This document shows, piece after piece, positions 42,751 through 57,700 of a stretch of DNA of 64,000 nt. Position numbers and translations under genes: made by a program. The stretch comes from Aralia elata. Taxonomy: Eukaryota; Streptophyta; Magnoliopsida; Apiales; Araliaceae. Every line of letters starts with the position of its first letter. The first letter of the stretch is position 1. Location of the stretch: the NCBI GenBank assembly GCA_034770075.1, contig JAVJAP010000143.1, positions 930,001 through 994,000 of the forward strand, in the 5' to 3' direction. Below the pieces are notes generated by a model. That model made no database searches, was not told the DNA's origin, and saw nothing but the letters and a program-made list of their open reading frames with translations.

Positions 42751-45700
42751 GTATTATTATGTAATTCTTCATTTATTTTTATCCATTTTATTGGGTTTTT
42801 TTTTTGTGGGTAATTTGAAAGCATTGAAGTAGCATATGTGGCTTTTGATTTGTGAAGTATAACTGGTAAAGCAGCTTATGCAATTGTTCATGACTATTAC
42901 AGTTTGCTTTTTGATAAATTAATATTTGAGAAGATATTCATTTTTATAGGACATTTTGTTAGTCATATACTTGTGTCACAATTTTTCTTACTAAATACTT
43001 AATTTTGGAATTGTGAATTAGAGATGTTGATGAATCATGAAATTGGGATAAATAGTGGTATCTTAAGTATGTTTGAATTTTTATATACAATGGGCAGGAT
43101 TCGAAGTCCAATAGTAGAATAAAGTGAAGAACAAGAACTTCTGTATATCACTGCAGTTAGCAGTATCAACATCCAATAACTGCGTATAACGTGAAGAACA
43201 ATACTTCTATATATCACTGCAGTTAGCAGTATCAACATCTAATAACTGCCCCTGTGGATATAACATGAAATAGGCTTAATTTCCGTACATGAAATTGGCA
43301 GAAATCTCTTGTGCTTAAAAAAAAAGAGTATGTTTCCTTTCTCCAATTCTAAGTAATAAAATCCGATATTGATTTGCCCATAGAAAATCTTCCCATGCCA
43401 TAAAATATCCATAACAGGTTGTTCCATTTTTGATTTATTTATTAATCCTCTTTTGTATAGTTGTCATCAAGTTCAAGTTGTCATCAATTGCAGTGCAATA
43501 TATGCATGTTTATATTTGAGGTTTGTGATTTCAAATTCACTTAGAGATGTTGTACTGAAATCGAAAATCATCGCTAACACAAGTATATTATGACAATTAG
43601 CAACTTTGTATGCTTTGTTGCTCCATGCAATTTTGATTAAAGTTTTGGAAGTACTTCACCAGAATAAAAGGACTTGCAGGATGTATATATGATTAGATCT
43701 AGATAACTATTTTTTTTGGGTAAGTTTATTAGATCAAGATAACTTCAAAACGTTTACTTATTAAAAAGAAGATATGTAGATAATTTCAACTGCTAATTTG
43801 ACTTGAAATTATAAATGTATCTGTATGAGAGAATGAGATAAAACTCGAACAACATTGTTCTTTGTTTCTCATAGGTGAATGAACAAGTCTAAAGAAAAAG
43901 GAAGTAACACCACTTGTTTCATAGAATTGTAGAGAATCCATTACTCACAGTAGGCTCAGTACAGACAATTACCTATAAGTCTGGCACCTTAACGCATCCC
44001 TGTTCCTCGGATCTGTGTGTTCTGCGCCAGCTCAACAATGAGAAATAAGTGAAGCGAGAGACCTAGATAAATCGAGAAGAAGAGAAGGACCACAGAAGAG
44101 ATGAGAGAGAGGATATATAATTTACACAGAAAAATAATACCCATTATCATAATTCACTAAAGCTAATCAATACAAAATATTATATAGGCTACGGCACATA
44201 AAATAAAATAACTACATTTATTGGGACAAACACACTTATGTCCTAAAATAAGAAATTACCAATGATTCTTAAATAACATAGATATGTCCATAGACAAAAA
44301 GCAAAGCCTGGATTATAACTTTTATCATATACACAGATCTATTGCGTGGTGCATCAAGTCCATTAATATCCCCATCACTTTGCTAAGGTTATTTGGGGAT
44401 TTGGGTGAGGTGGGGTATCAATCTTCAATAGAGTTTGTTCAGCATTTGTTGTTAGGGTTTTGTCAGAAGGAAGAATTATAGTCTGCTTTGGTATTGTCAA
44501 TTGTGTGATGCTTCCAGTTATATGTCCTTTTGGCTGGAGTGTAATGGTAGGATCTTCTAGGATCAGGATAGAGTGGATTTTTTTTCATTTTTATCTTCAG
44601 TTTGGGCTTCAGTAGATGGCGGATTTTTAAGGTATACCACGTAGCAATATCAGATATTTTGCAGGATTGGAGTGCTCTTCTCCATTGAATTTCTAATTGT
44701 TTTTAGTTATGTTCTGTTTTCTGTTGAACTTCTTGACTTTCTTAGACGTAATTACTCTGCTTTATTTATATAATTTATTTCAGTAATTTCCTATTTTCAA
44801 TAAAATAAAAATAAAATAAAATTTGAGTATCAGATATGTAATTACTAATTACTACATTCTTCCCGGGACAGTCAGTTCAATAAACTCAGGTGGGGTATAG
44901 AAAAGTGTAACATTTCAAAGAAATTTAAGCATGGAGGACCTGGGGCTGAAGCCACTCATGCATGCATGGATCTAAGCTTTCAGTATTTGGGCGGAAAAAT
45001 ATCTCATCTGTGTTTATGTTTATGAGAAAATAAAATGCTCTATACAGTTTAATAAAAACTCTTGTGAACTGTATTCGACAAGTTAGAATATGGCCATGAA
45101 GAAAGAAATTCAGTTGAGAAATTATAATTGTGGTTATCTGGGCTGCTGCTTATGCTTGTGTGATTAGCTCTAAGAAATGTTCTTGTTATTCTTTTCCCCA
45201 CCGTACTCGGCTTTCAAACTATTCAGGTTACACAACTTTCGTTGTAAATTTACTTCTCATTCATTTATCTTACTAAGTTTTTTGCCCTTCTATTTTTTGA
45301 CTGTAGAATGTCTGGAAGCAGTATACTTCTGTCCTGGTTGAACCATCGATGCAAAAGATGTCGTCCAATCAATTTAAACGATTCTCTTGTTTCCGTTATG
45401 GGGTCAAAAAGAAGATCGGTCTAAACAGATCCATGCCAGCAGTCTTTGTAGACAAATCTACATTCGATCTATCTAAGAGTGGACTTGACAGTATCTTTGT
45501 AAGTTATCTAATCCTGGTTCCTTCCTTCATATCATGAGCCCTCTCAGCTTACTTATTATTGTCAAGTACCGCTTAATTGCGTTTTATAATTTATAGATTC
45601 TGATGTAATTTCTTTTTTTTTTCCCCAGTCAATTTTGAGAAAATTGAAATGACATCATGTAAACATTTATTATTAATCGTCGCAAATGTCTTCCGAATTG

Positions 45701-48700
45701 CTACACATTTAGAAACTAACACTTGGAATCTTGTAGCTGACGTGTACTTGTCAAAAAAGGAAAATAAAGGAGAGCATAATATGAAAACATCTGGCTACAC
45801 TTTATTCATTTAATACTTGTCTAATATTTACTTATTTTTTTTTGGATAACTTATCTACCAAAAGAAGATTATTAGTTATCTACCTCTTCCTTTACTGTGG
45901 GGTTGTGTCCTAGGGTTAACAACTTAACATAAATTGCAGTTGCTACTCCCTGCAAATTGCAATTTGGAACCTCTTCCCCTACCGTGGTATAACTTATCTA
46001 CCAAAAGAAGATTATTTAGTTATCTACCTCGTCCCTTACTGTGGGGTTGTGTCCTAGGGTTAACAGCTTAACATAAATAGCAGTTGCTACACCCTGCGAA
46101 TTGCAACTTGGAACATGCTTCCGAATCGTGAATCGTTTATGTTCCGGATTTGGTGATTATTGTAATCAAAGTCTAATTGTTTGAAGCGAGAGGAATTGTC
46201 ATGCCCGAAGCAAAATAGTAAGAGGAAGAATAGTGTTAGTTATGGAAGGGTAATAGGAGTAGTGAGTTGGTGAAAGAGAGAGAAGTGGGAAACTGCAAGT
46301 AAACAATACTCATCACCTTTCTTTATTTTGATAAAAACAGGATTTATAATTAAACAACTTGCAGGTTAAACATGAAACTGTTATTTGTAGCAGTAGAAAA
46401 AAGGCCTCTATAAATTATTAACAATTGGCATCATTAAACACTCCTTGTTTATCTAAATTACTCTTTGAGTCCAAAAATTCCTTGTCTATAATAAAATTTA
46501 ACCTTTATCTTCAGATGTAAAAATATAACAATTGTATATTGATTCATGTGTTAATTTCAATATATTTTAATTTTATCTATTAGAGAATTACCTTTTCTCT
46601 TAAACTTTCCGCATTGCACTTTTACAATATAAAGAAGCTTAACCTATCTTATTGCGTTTTGTGGTCAGTGACGTTCTCCATTGCCGTTTATCGAACCAAA
46701 ATGATCGACGTTCAAAGTAACCTTGGTGTGTCCTTGCTTAACTTTGGGCGTCACATTTTCGATAGAAGTTTGGATTTTAATCTTCACTGGCATTCACACA
46801 CACCACCTCAGCCACTGCCAGGGTTCGAAACCGCACCCTCTTGGTACACAAAGGGTGGGGGTAACGATTGGGACAAACCCTTTAGTTGGTATGGGTTTCC
46901 ATAGTGCAATATAATTACATTTTTGTGTGCGTAACTTGGGTAAGAAAGAGATGAAGAAGTAAAAACAGTTTCTAACCATTTGTTAATTTGGATCACATAC
47001 ATGTTCGTTGTTTTTATAATCTCCAATTCTGCGATTTGGAGGCTCAATACTTGCTTGCCCATGGGAAATGCGTGTCTGCATCATTCATGCAGCTAGTCTA
47101 ATTCTCGTGCAAGGTGCGGGCTGGCTATTTTAATATGAATTTCTGTAAAAAAATTATTAATAAATAATAATAACAATAACATTAATATATTACAATGAAA
47201 TAAATTTTTTATTAATCATTATTTATACAACTCCTTTACTCCAAATTGATTTGAAATGCATGATATTTATATAAGAATATAAGTAAATTAACTTTAATAT
47301 ATAAGTAAATTACACTTAACAGTTCTATAAGACTTTTTAATCTATTTTTGGATAGAATATTTCATCAATGTGTCAGTTATTTTTATTAATATTTCATTTA
47401 AATTTTGTAAAATTTATGAAAGTTTTTGAAAAATAAAATTTTTAGAGTACTTGTGCACACTTCTCATTACATTATATATATATAATGGAAAAATAGAATT
47501 GAAGGCATGCCATAGCCAAATTAGCTAAGCCATAGCCAAGTTAGCTAAGGCTATATAATGATTTCAATGAAATGATGTAGTTTTGCATAAAATTTATAAT
47601 TTTTTTGTATTTTGAAAAAAAAACTCTAAAATGAAAAACTTAATCCTAAATGGTAAAACTACGTTGTTTTTATTAGATAGCCTTGGCCAAATTTAGTTCA
47701 AACATAAAATTAGATTCTTTTCTTCCCATATATTATAACTATCAATGCATTAGTGTTCTATTCTATTCTTGGATAGAATATTTCATGGATGTGCCAATTA
47801 TTTTTATTAATATTTACTTAAAATTTTGTGAAATTTATGAAAAATAAAATTTATAAAGTACTTGTGCACACTTCTTACTACATTATATATATATATATAT
47901 ATATAATGGAAAAATAGAATTTAAGACATGCCTTAGCCAAGTTAGCTAAAGGCTATATAATAATTTTAATAGAATTTAAGACATGCCTTAGCCAAGTTAG
48001 CTAAAGGCTATATAATAATTTTAATGAAACGATGTAGTTTCGCATACAATTTATAATTTTTTTTTTCTTTCAAAAAAAAAAACTCTAAAATGAAAAACTT
48101 AATCTTGAAAGGTAAAACTACTACGTCGTTTTTATTAGATATCCTTAGCCAAAATTTAACTCAGGCATAACATTAGATTCTTTATTTCCCATATGTTATA
48201 ACTATATATTAATGCATAATATTTTATTTTTACTGCAGAATATCATATATGGGTGTCTTCAGAGTTATCATAAATACTTGTTACGACTTGTTCTCATCCT
48301 TATACATTGATATAAATTTTTGGGATTACTGATTAGTTACGTGTGAATTAAGAATACATTCTAATAACTTTTTACCACCTTATGATATAGATTAAACTTT
48401 TAATTTACTATTTTAAGCAATTTTATATAAAGTTATTAAATTTAATTTACCAAAGAGGCATATGAGTATTGTTTCAAATTAAATGAGCAATTGATAGAGG
48501 ATAAATATCACTTTTACTATATAATATATACTTTATTTGTAACAATATATGTTATCATGAATAAAAATATGCGTTTTTGCAATAGATCCAAAACTTAGCA
48601 ATATAAAAAATTAATAACAAATTAAGATATTTGAAAAGATATTAATATTCTCATATTATTTTGTATTTCAATATTATGATCTAGACACATAATATTAAAA

Positions 48701-51700
48701 TATAGAAAGATAGACGGATTTGAATTTATTTTTCATATTAGATTAAGATATTTGGAAAGATATTAATATTCCTATGTTATTCCGTATTTTAATATTAATT
48801 ATGATCTAAACTCATATACAATTTTAATGTTCTTAATAAAATGTAATAATATTCTTAATAGTATTTTATTAACAATACTTTTAGGAATACTATTATATGA
48901 TCATAATTGTGAACAATAGCAAGATCATATATTACAATATAATATTCCTATGGCAGGTACCATTATATTATATAACAATTAGTAATATAAGCTAAAAACC
49001 AACCATGAAATATGTTAGACAAAGGTAAGATCATATATTACAATTAGGTTTTGTTTTAAATAAATTCATCTAATTATATATATACGGATTATAATGAACA
49101 AAACCTAAATATTATATTATATGTAATATAATCTTTTTTACATATAATATTATAGAAATGTAGAATAAATTCAATTAAACCTAATATTATATTATAGAAT
49201 TGTAGCAATTATCTATTAGTTTATATAGATGGGTAATATGTACTAAACAAAACCTAATTACTTATTTTTTTTGTTTTAAATAATTCATATAATTATATTG
49301 TTTTCAGTATAATTGTAATATATTACAATAAAATGTAATAATTGGTATTATAATATTCCTACGATCATATATTATTATATATCATATTCCTATGTGAATA
49401 TAATTCGTAAGTTGATTAGATGGTTCCATATGTTGTGTATCAATTGAGAATCAAATTTTAAGAATACTTCTTAAAACTTGTAAATCGGAATTGTATGTGT
49501 TGGTTTAATAAACAAATATTTAATTTGATAATATAAAAACTTTTTAAAAAAAGGAGATTTAGTTGGGATTTGTTTAGATATTGTTTAATTTAATTTTTAA
49601 AAAAAAAAGAGATTTAGTTTGAGAAGAAGTTTAAAAAGGAACATATGTTTATTATATTTACTTTTCTATTTAGTAGAAGAAGTTCAAAAACATTGGAGAC
49701 TATGATAAGAAGTTTAAAAGTACTATAATTTTAATTAAAAAAAGGAACTATATTTATTAGATTTACTTTTTATTGGGGGAAGAAGTTTAAAAATATTGGA
49801 GACTATGAGAGTGCTTTATTTTGTGAGGAAGCTATGAGAGTGCTCTATTTTTGTGAGGAGAAACTCTCTGTTACTACCTTTATATATTATATAGATTCCG
49901 GGTGCAGTGTTGGTGTGGGAAGACCTTTTAGTAATAGGATGCAAGATCTTTTCTGCACCTTGAAGTGCATGGATTATAATTTGGATAACTTATAGTAGAA
50001 TCAGAATTTTCCTCCCGACGAATATCAGTTGTGAAATATTCTGCACTTTAAAAAAAGGACTACTTAAATTATCATTCATGTAGAATCCTCAAAAGCACTC
50101 AAAAAAATTTCTATAGCAAATTTTAATTTCTCTTGAACACTTCCCTATGTGGGGGCGCAAATGTGCATGCATGTTGGTGTTCATATGGCACCAATATTTC
50201 TATTTTGATTTTTTCATGTAATTTTTTCTCTCTTCTTTTACATATTTCAGGTAATGTCAGGTCATCTGTTCATGGATACTCAATTATTGCTACTTTAAAG
50301 AAAAATGTAAATTACTACATGAACCACCTGTGGTCCTAAAAGCTACAAAAAAAGCTGCAACCAATCAATTAATGACATGTGGTTAAAAAAGAAAACTCAA
50401 TTTTGTTACGTGTCGATCTAAAAACCATGAGTGTTTTCTTTTCCGGCTCTTTCTCCTCCCCTCCTCCCCTCCTCCTTTTCTCTGTTGTAGCTTTTAGGCC
50501 ACTTGTGGTCAGGTGGGGATTTTTGGGTAAACCACAGGCGGGAATTTGCATTTTACTCATTTTCTTTTGGTATTTCTTGAAGTGCTCCACATTGCCATCT
50601 TGTTATTGTAATACCTTTGAAGGTTCTTCATGGCTGACATTCAAAGTCTTCCTTTGCTCCCAGATTGGTATTGACCATAACTTGTATATACATGTATGAA
50701 CTAGGTGAAGCAAGTTCATGCTCCGCATGCAGCAGTGGGTCCAGATGAGCCACATGCAGCAAGTACAACCTGGCCAGATGGTGTTTTAGAGAAACAGGGT
50801 TTGGATATATTGGATCCCCAAATAGGAAGAGATCAGAGAACAGCTTTAGAGGAATTTTTAACTTCAGAACTTCCATCTCACCCGAAGTTACACAGAGGAC
50901 AATTAAATAATGGACTCCGCTACCTCATTTTACCCAATAAAGTTCCAGTGAACAGGTATTCTATTCCAGTAAAAGCTGGCCTCTGATTGGAAAAATACTT
51001 TTGCTTATTCATATACGTATAACCTTGTTTGAAATGTTTATCTAGACCTACAGTTAAAAGCAGTTTAATTTAGTTGCTCTTTTTTGCCAAAATCTTACCA
51101 AACCAATATTAGTTGGCTTGCAAAAATTTATATATTAGCCAAATGGTTTGACTAATTAAACTAAAAGCAAAACAGTTTTTTCAGTTTGGTTCAGTGTAGC
51201 CTCCTTTTTCTGTTTCTTTTTGCTAACTGAGATACAATAGTTTTTTTTTATTCAATTTTACTGATAGATACTTTTACATATAAAAACATCCACACAAATA
51301 CTAATCAGAGTTTGCATTTCACTTGTTGATAATGGATCTCAAAATATGAGAGGTATGGATGAGATATTATGTGTTTATTTATTTATTTTTATCATAAACA
51401 TTAAGTAATATTTATGTAATGTTTATTCTTTACATGGTTGGTTTATTCTTGTTGGTACACTCTGCATGGTTTTGTTTGAGTTTGTTACAGATTTGGTTCT
51501 GTTTGCTTCTGGTTTGGTATGAGAGTTGAAAAAACTGCAAGTCTAACCAAATCAATCTGTTTTCAGCTTTTGTAGCCTTACCACCCCAAGAGGTCAAGAA
51601 AACAACCAAACCTAATAAAATTTATTCGTTTGGTTTGAATTTTCTAGTCCACTGGTTTCATTTGCTCACTAACACCAAATAAGACTGATGTGCCCTAGAA

Positions 51701-54700
51701 AATGTATAAATCATTATGGAAAATGTATGTTACATTTATTATTGATAATTTCTTTAAGTAAAAGAAGAATATTTGATAAGTATAGTCGAAGATACTTATT
51801 TAGGGAAGAGAAACAAGGGAGGACAAGCATTCATATGAAGAAATGCAAAAATGAAAGGAAAAATGAAGTGCTTTATTAAGGACACACATTAGTCCATATG
51901 AAAAAAAATAGCAATCACTTTAGTCAAAACCCAAAGCCAAGAAAGGATGGGACACCAAAAATGAAACATATATAATATTTTTCATAAAGGAAAACCCTTT
52001 TAACTATTAATCCCTATGAACATAAAATATAGCAATTCCTTTTATTGAAGTTCAAAACGAAGCAAGGTAAGATACTCCATCCTGTAACAAGTGGAGAGGA
52101 AGAACACACAAGATCCAACACTCCTCTCATCCTAAATACCCTATTGATTGGAAAAATGCGCCGTCGCTGATTCCAATCCCCATACTTGGGGGCCAAACTT
52201 ACCTATAAAAGAATGGAAAAGAACGCCGCACCAGAGATTTCTGCTATCTGTCTCTCCATCGACCCCCAATTGTAACAAGAAATAATCTGTCTCTCCATCG
52301 ACCCCCAATTGTAACAAGAAATAATCCCATCACATTCTAAGGGCAAACTCATGATTTTCCAAAAATCCCAAACAAAGAGTTTCAGATTATTATTGATATG
52401 TCTTTTACAAATTTTTGAGGGTTTCAGATGTTGGTTGAGCTACTGATGGGTTACATCTTTTTTAATTGGGAAATGATAAATGCATTTTACTTTTCACCAT
52501 TTGCACTCCACAGTAAGGATAAAATGGAGCAAATTTGTTTTTACAGTGGAGTGCTGCTGGTGAATAAAGGAATGCATTTATCAGTTCCCCCTTGTTTTGG
52601 TTGGGAAGAAGGGTTGTGGGTAGTGAATGTCCAATACTGTAGTTGTGACTCGTGAATAATTTGTCCTTATTCCTTGGAAATTCTCAAACTAAAATATTAC
52701 TATCTTAAACGGTGTTTTGCCTCATTTATTTCATAATGCATCATAATCCAATAATATATCAGATGCAATTTTTTTTCTCTTATAAAAGTCCCAGTGTCCT
52801 TGTTTACCAAAAATCAAAACATAAGAATTAAGAAGTAATTAGGCAAGAATTATGTTTAGGAGGGCCAACTGTAATGGCCGTCTCGAATTCTTTAGGACAA
52901 AGGCCTTCTCTTAAGGAGAGAAATCATACGAATGTTCAGGAAACAAACCATAAAAATCCAATGGATCGAACTCTTTCATGAGGAGTAAAAATGTGTCACA
53001 TTTGAGAAAGAACTCTAGTGGTGAGAGGAAATAGCTCTGTACATTCTTTACAGATTCTTTACCTTTTGACTATTCCATGCAATCTCTGTCTCTCATATAT
53101 TTACATACTTCATAAAGTTTAGGTTCGAAGCGCACATGGAGGTTCATGCGGGATCAATTGATGAAGAACAAGATGAGCAAGGAATTGCGCATATGATTGA
53201 ACACGTTGCATTTCTTGGAAGTAAAAAGCGGGAGAAACTTCTAGGTACAGGGGCACGATCAAATGCTTACACTGATTTCCATCATACTGTGTTTCACATC
53301 CATTCACCGTCTCGTGCGAAGGTTTGTTATATCTTCATTTTGTTGCTTGATCTAATTTTTGATCGAGTTCATGTTTCTTTTGTTACTCCTTAGTGTGATT
53401 ATTTATTGGATATTTTCCTTTTGCCCAATTGTACATGAAGTTAAAGGAGGTGAAGAATATAAACAAAAAGGGAACACGAATAACATCTAAAAAAGGTTCC
53501 TTACGTATATGGGTAAATGCGTATTGACAAATCAAATAAATAGAAATATGGAAATTTACATGCAAATAGATAATATAGAACTTTCCATTGTTAAAATTAT
53601 AGTATCTTCTTTCCGGGACCCTATTGACCCTTTTGACCTTTTAGTATGTCAACGGATGTAGTAGATAGGCAATTTTGTATATATGCATGTATATGCTCCA
53701 CTGTCTTTTTCGGTAACATTTAAATAGATTTTTTAAATTAGAAAAGGTTGAAGGAAAAGAAACCACATTAAAGTAGATTGATAAGTAATGTAATTATTAT
53801 TTATATAAAAAATGGATGCCAAGGCAAAACCTAGTACATGCGATGCATACAAAGGGGTTAAGGGAGGATAAAAATAAAATAATTAATGCCTACAAAAGCA
53901 TTAATACCTATAAAATTAAGTAAAATTCTTTAACTAAATGAATTATTAATTATAGAAGGATAAAAATAAGGATAATTAATGCATGAAAATTGTGTTTATC
54001 ACTGTGCTTCGATGAATTAGTGTGGCTTATTTAGCCGTTAGATATTGTTTTCCTTTGTTTGTTGGTTTGGCATGTATAATTAGATATTGCTTTTGTGTTT
54101 AAAAAAAGTGTAAAACCTAATACCTTGTGTAATAAAAGCTCTATTACATACTAAGTTAATAATAAAAATGAGCCCAATAAAATATATCATGCACTTTAAC
54201 ATCCATCTTCATTCAAAAAAGAGGAGAGCTATTAACTATCAAATCGAATACTCAAATAGTTGTTGTTATAAGAGTATCAGTTATTCATAAATATTGTTTA
54301 TTAGCATGTAATTTGGGCCTCTACAATTATTAGGTGCATAACTTTGCCACATTGGTTTTTCTGTGAATGGTAATTTTTACACACTAGGTCCCACTTCAGA
54401 TTCTTTTTGAGTATTGATTGTCTGTACTTATTTTGCTAGACTGACACTAAATGAAATTTCATTTGATAGGACTCTGATGGAGATCTACTCCCAGTTGTTC
54501 TGGATGCTTTGAATGAGGTATGAGTAATTAAATCTCCGACATTTTCACCTTATGTGAGACAGATTCTTTCAGAATTATGCTAACAATTTTAATTTCTTAT
54601 ATATGGCTTCTTAAGTGAATTAATAAAGGCAAAACTAATGATTTAGCCATTGTAGTTGGCAAGTTTTACTTAATACACCACTGAACTTTTAATTTTTCAA

Positions 54701-57700
54701 ATTATCCCATTAAACTAACCATTATTTTGCAATTGGGTCATTCTGTTATCTCTGAGCTGACAGCTGTTAAATTCTTTCAGCCATTATCTTACGTGGACGT
54801 GCAAAAGAAAAGAAAAAAGAAAGGAATATGACATGGCATATTACCCAGCAACCAAAAATTGCGGAATATGACATTGCATATTACCAGCAATCTGAAGCCT
54901 AAAAATTCAACGTTGACTATGACATTTCCTCTCCATTATATTACCAAGAATCAACAGATTAATCTAATTTATAAATGCGGCACAGTGGTAACAAAATTAA
55001 AACAAAAATAATAATCAAACTTTGTAGTATTCAAGTACAATAATTTACTCAACTACTGGAACAATATCAATCTTCAACGGTAAAAAAAAGTTTTTATAAC
55101 ATTAAAAAATTTAAACAAATCACCATTTAAAATGTGAATTAATAAAGAAATAATGGCAACACTTTAATTCAGTAGCTCCCAAATAATTTTTTTTATCAGT
55201 ATTCAATTAACCAGAACCGAACACACCGGAAGTTATGGAGTGCCGATCGATTTTGCGAAATCTAGATTAATCTAATTTATAAATGTGGCACAGTGGTAAC
55301 AAAATTAAAACAAAAATAATAATCAAACTTTATAGTATTCAATTACAATAATTACTCAACTACTGGATTAACAATATCAATCTTCAATGGCAAAAAAAAG
55401 TTTTTATAGCAGTAAATAAGCATGAATGCATGTTTGTGAATAAGTATCTTTGTCGCCATTGTTGAGTATTTGGGATTAAGGATCTGCTGAGTAAAAGCAA
55501 CCAACCCTGTCCCCAACCAGCAAAACACCGGCGAACATGCCGGCAAATCAGATCAGCAGCAGCAGAAGCAACCATCACCCACACAACAGCCCAGATCCAG
55601 AATCCGACGACTACCTAGATCCAGATCCAAACTCCTTCAAACCAGATCCAACACCGATCCAAAGCAACAAGGAGGATAACAGCCCAGGATCCGGCCAATC
55701 AAACAAATCAAATGGAAATCAGATCTTAAAATCGACGAAATATATATGATTTCTGATGATAAACACCGGCAAAAACACCGGAAAACTCAGTTAAATCCAT
55801 TTGAAATAAATCAAAACAGATTTAAAAGAAAGAGAGACCAATTTCATAACATATGTAGAAAATATTGGTGCAAATGTGTAGATTTGAAGGTGGGCATGAT
55901 GATAATGTATACAAATTTTTATACATATAAGGGGAAGACCCAATTTGTGAGTCCAAGAAGAAGAGATAGAGAGAGAAGAGGAAGAACGGGAAGAAAGGGA
56001 GAAGAAAGAGAAAAAGGAAGACCGGAGAAAAGAGAGGAATTAAAGTGTTGCCATTATTTCTTTATTAATTCACATTTTAAATTCATTTTATAAGACCAAG
56101 TCAAATGTAGCTGGCCACGTCATTTTTACATTGTTTTTCCTATTTTTTTAGTCTTCCACGTATGAAAATATTTAAATCAATTTAACGTCTGTCCAATCTT
56201 ATTAACGGAATGGCCAATTTTAAAATAGTAATTAGTTGAATTGGGTAATTTAAAAAATTAAAAGTTCAGTGGTGTATTAAGTAAAACTTGCCAACTACAG
56301 TGATTAAATCATTAGTTTTGCCATTTAATAAATGCGTGACAGGGTTCTTACGAAATAAATAAATAAAATGTGGCGGACTATGGTACATCTAACACTTTGT
56401 TTCGTTGTCATGAATACAGATAGCTTTCCACCCAAATTTTCTTGCTTCTCGAGTTGAAAAAGAAAGGCGAGCAATATTGTCAGAACTGCAGATGATGAAT
56501 ACCATTGAGTACCGTGTTGATTGCCAGGTACTTGCAACTGGAGATGCTTTTGGAATTCCAATATTTATTGTATTAGTAATTTTTTTTACCTTTTCCTAAT
56601 TGTGCACATCAGACTGAACCATTTTTTGCTTCTTCTTTCCTCTTCTGAACTTAGTTGTTGCAACATTTGCATTCTGAGAACAAGCTGAGCAAAAGATTTC
56701 CAATCGGACTAGAAGAGCAGATTAAGAAGTGGGATGCAGATAAAATAAGGAAATTCCATGAGCGTTGGTACTTTCCAGCAAACGCAACTTTATATATTGT
56801 GGGGGATATCGACAACATTTCAAAGACAATTTATCATATTGAAGTATGTCATATCGAGCTTTGTCAGTTCAAATTCTTATGAAGATCTGAAACTTTAAAG
56901 TTTACCTTGAGGATCAGTCTTGTAACTATAATAGTTTTTAATTCCAGAAATAATTTATAATGCAAGCGCTGTGCAGGCTGTATTTGGTCAGACAGGAATA
57001 GAAAATGAGACTGCTCCAGCACCTACTCCCAGTGCATTTGGTGCAATGGCTAGTTTCCTTGTTCCTAAGCTTACAGTAGGGTTGGGTGGTAGTTTATCTC
57101 AAGAAAGGTCATCTCTTTCCATGGAACAATCAAAAATATTTAGGAAGGACAGACATGCAGTTCGCCCTCCTGTCGAGCATAATTGGTCCCTCCCTGGGAG
57201 CATTGAGAATGTGAAGGCTCCTGAGATATTTCAGCATGAATTGCTTCAAAATTTCTCAGTTAATATGTTCTGCAAGGTATAAATGGTTTCTAATTTTACC
57301 TTTAATGTGAAGGTTTGAGATTATTTTGTTGAAAAATTATATATATATTTTCTTATTGTAATTTTCAAAATTCATGCGAGTTTTTTTCCCCTTAAAATTT
57401 AATCTGACTAAAATCTTACATAACATTTAAGTGTTAACATATTAAATTTGGGTTAATGGTCGTATTTTATGTGACTGCATTTAAAGATAAGCTTTGTACA
57501 CAAATCTAGTTTCATTGTCATGCTGGAGGATAGTGTAGCAATTTTTTTAATTTTTTTTGGTAGGCAAGTTTGGCCCCAAAATATGGGTATTGGAACTAGC
57601 GACCTTGAGGTTATTCCTTAAGGCCTCCACCATTTCTCCCATATCTTGACGTTTGGATATTGCGGCGAATCATTGTAAATTGACTGGCCTAGATGTGTGG

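Noticed and set aside
44284..44481. 65-codon ORF in SPP intron 1
   Set aside because: No recognisable motifs, AT-rich intron context and no repeat of the pattern elsewhere.
46822..46832. RNA polymerase III B-box-like GGTTCGAAACC, possible SINE
   Set aside because: No A box at the right distance, no poly(A) or T-rich tail and no target duplication could be found.
53826..53860. Possible Helitron 3' end on the minus strand (CTAG near GCATCGCAT)
   Set aside because: The hairpin is short and no 5' end lies to its right in intron 4.
55537..55749. 70-codon Pro/Asp/Ser-rich ORF
   Set aside because: It lies inside the foldback element, has low complexity and no start context; noted only as possible captured sequence.
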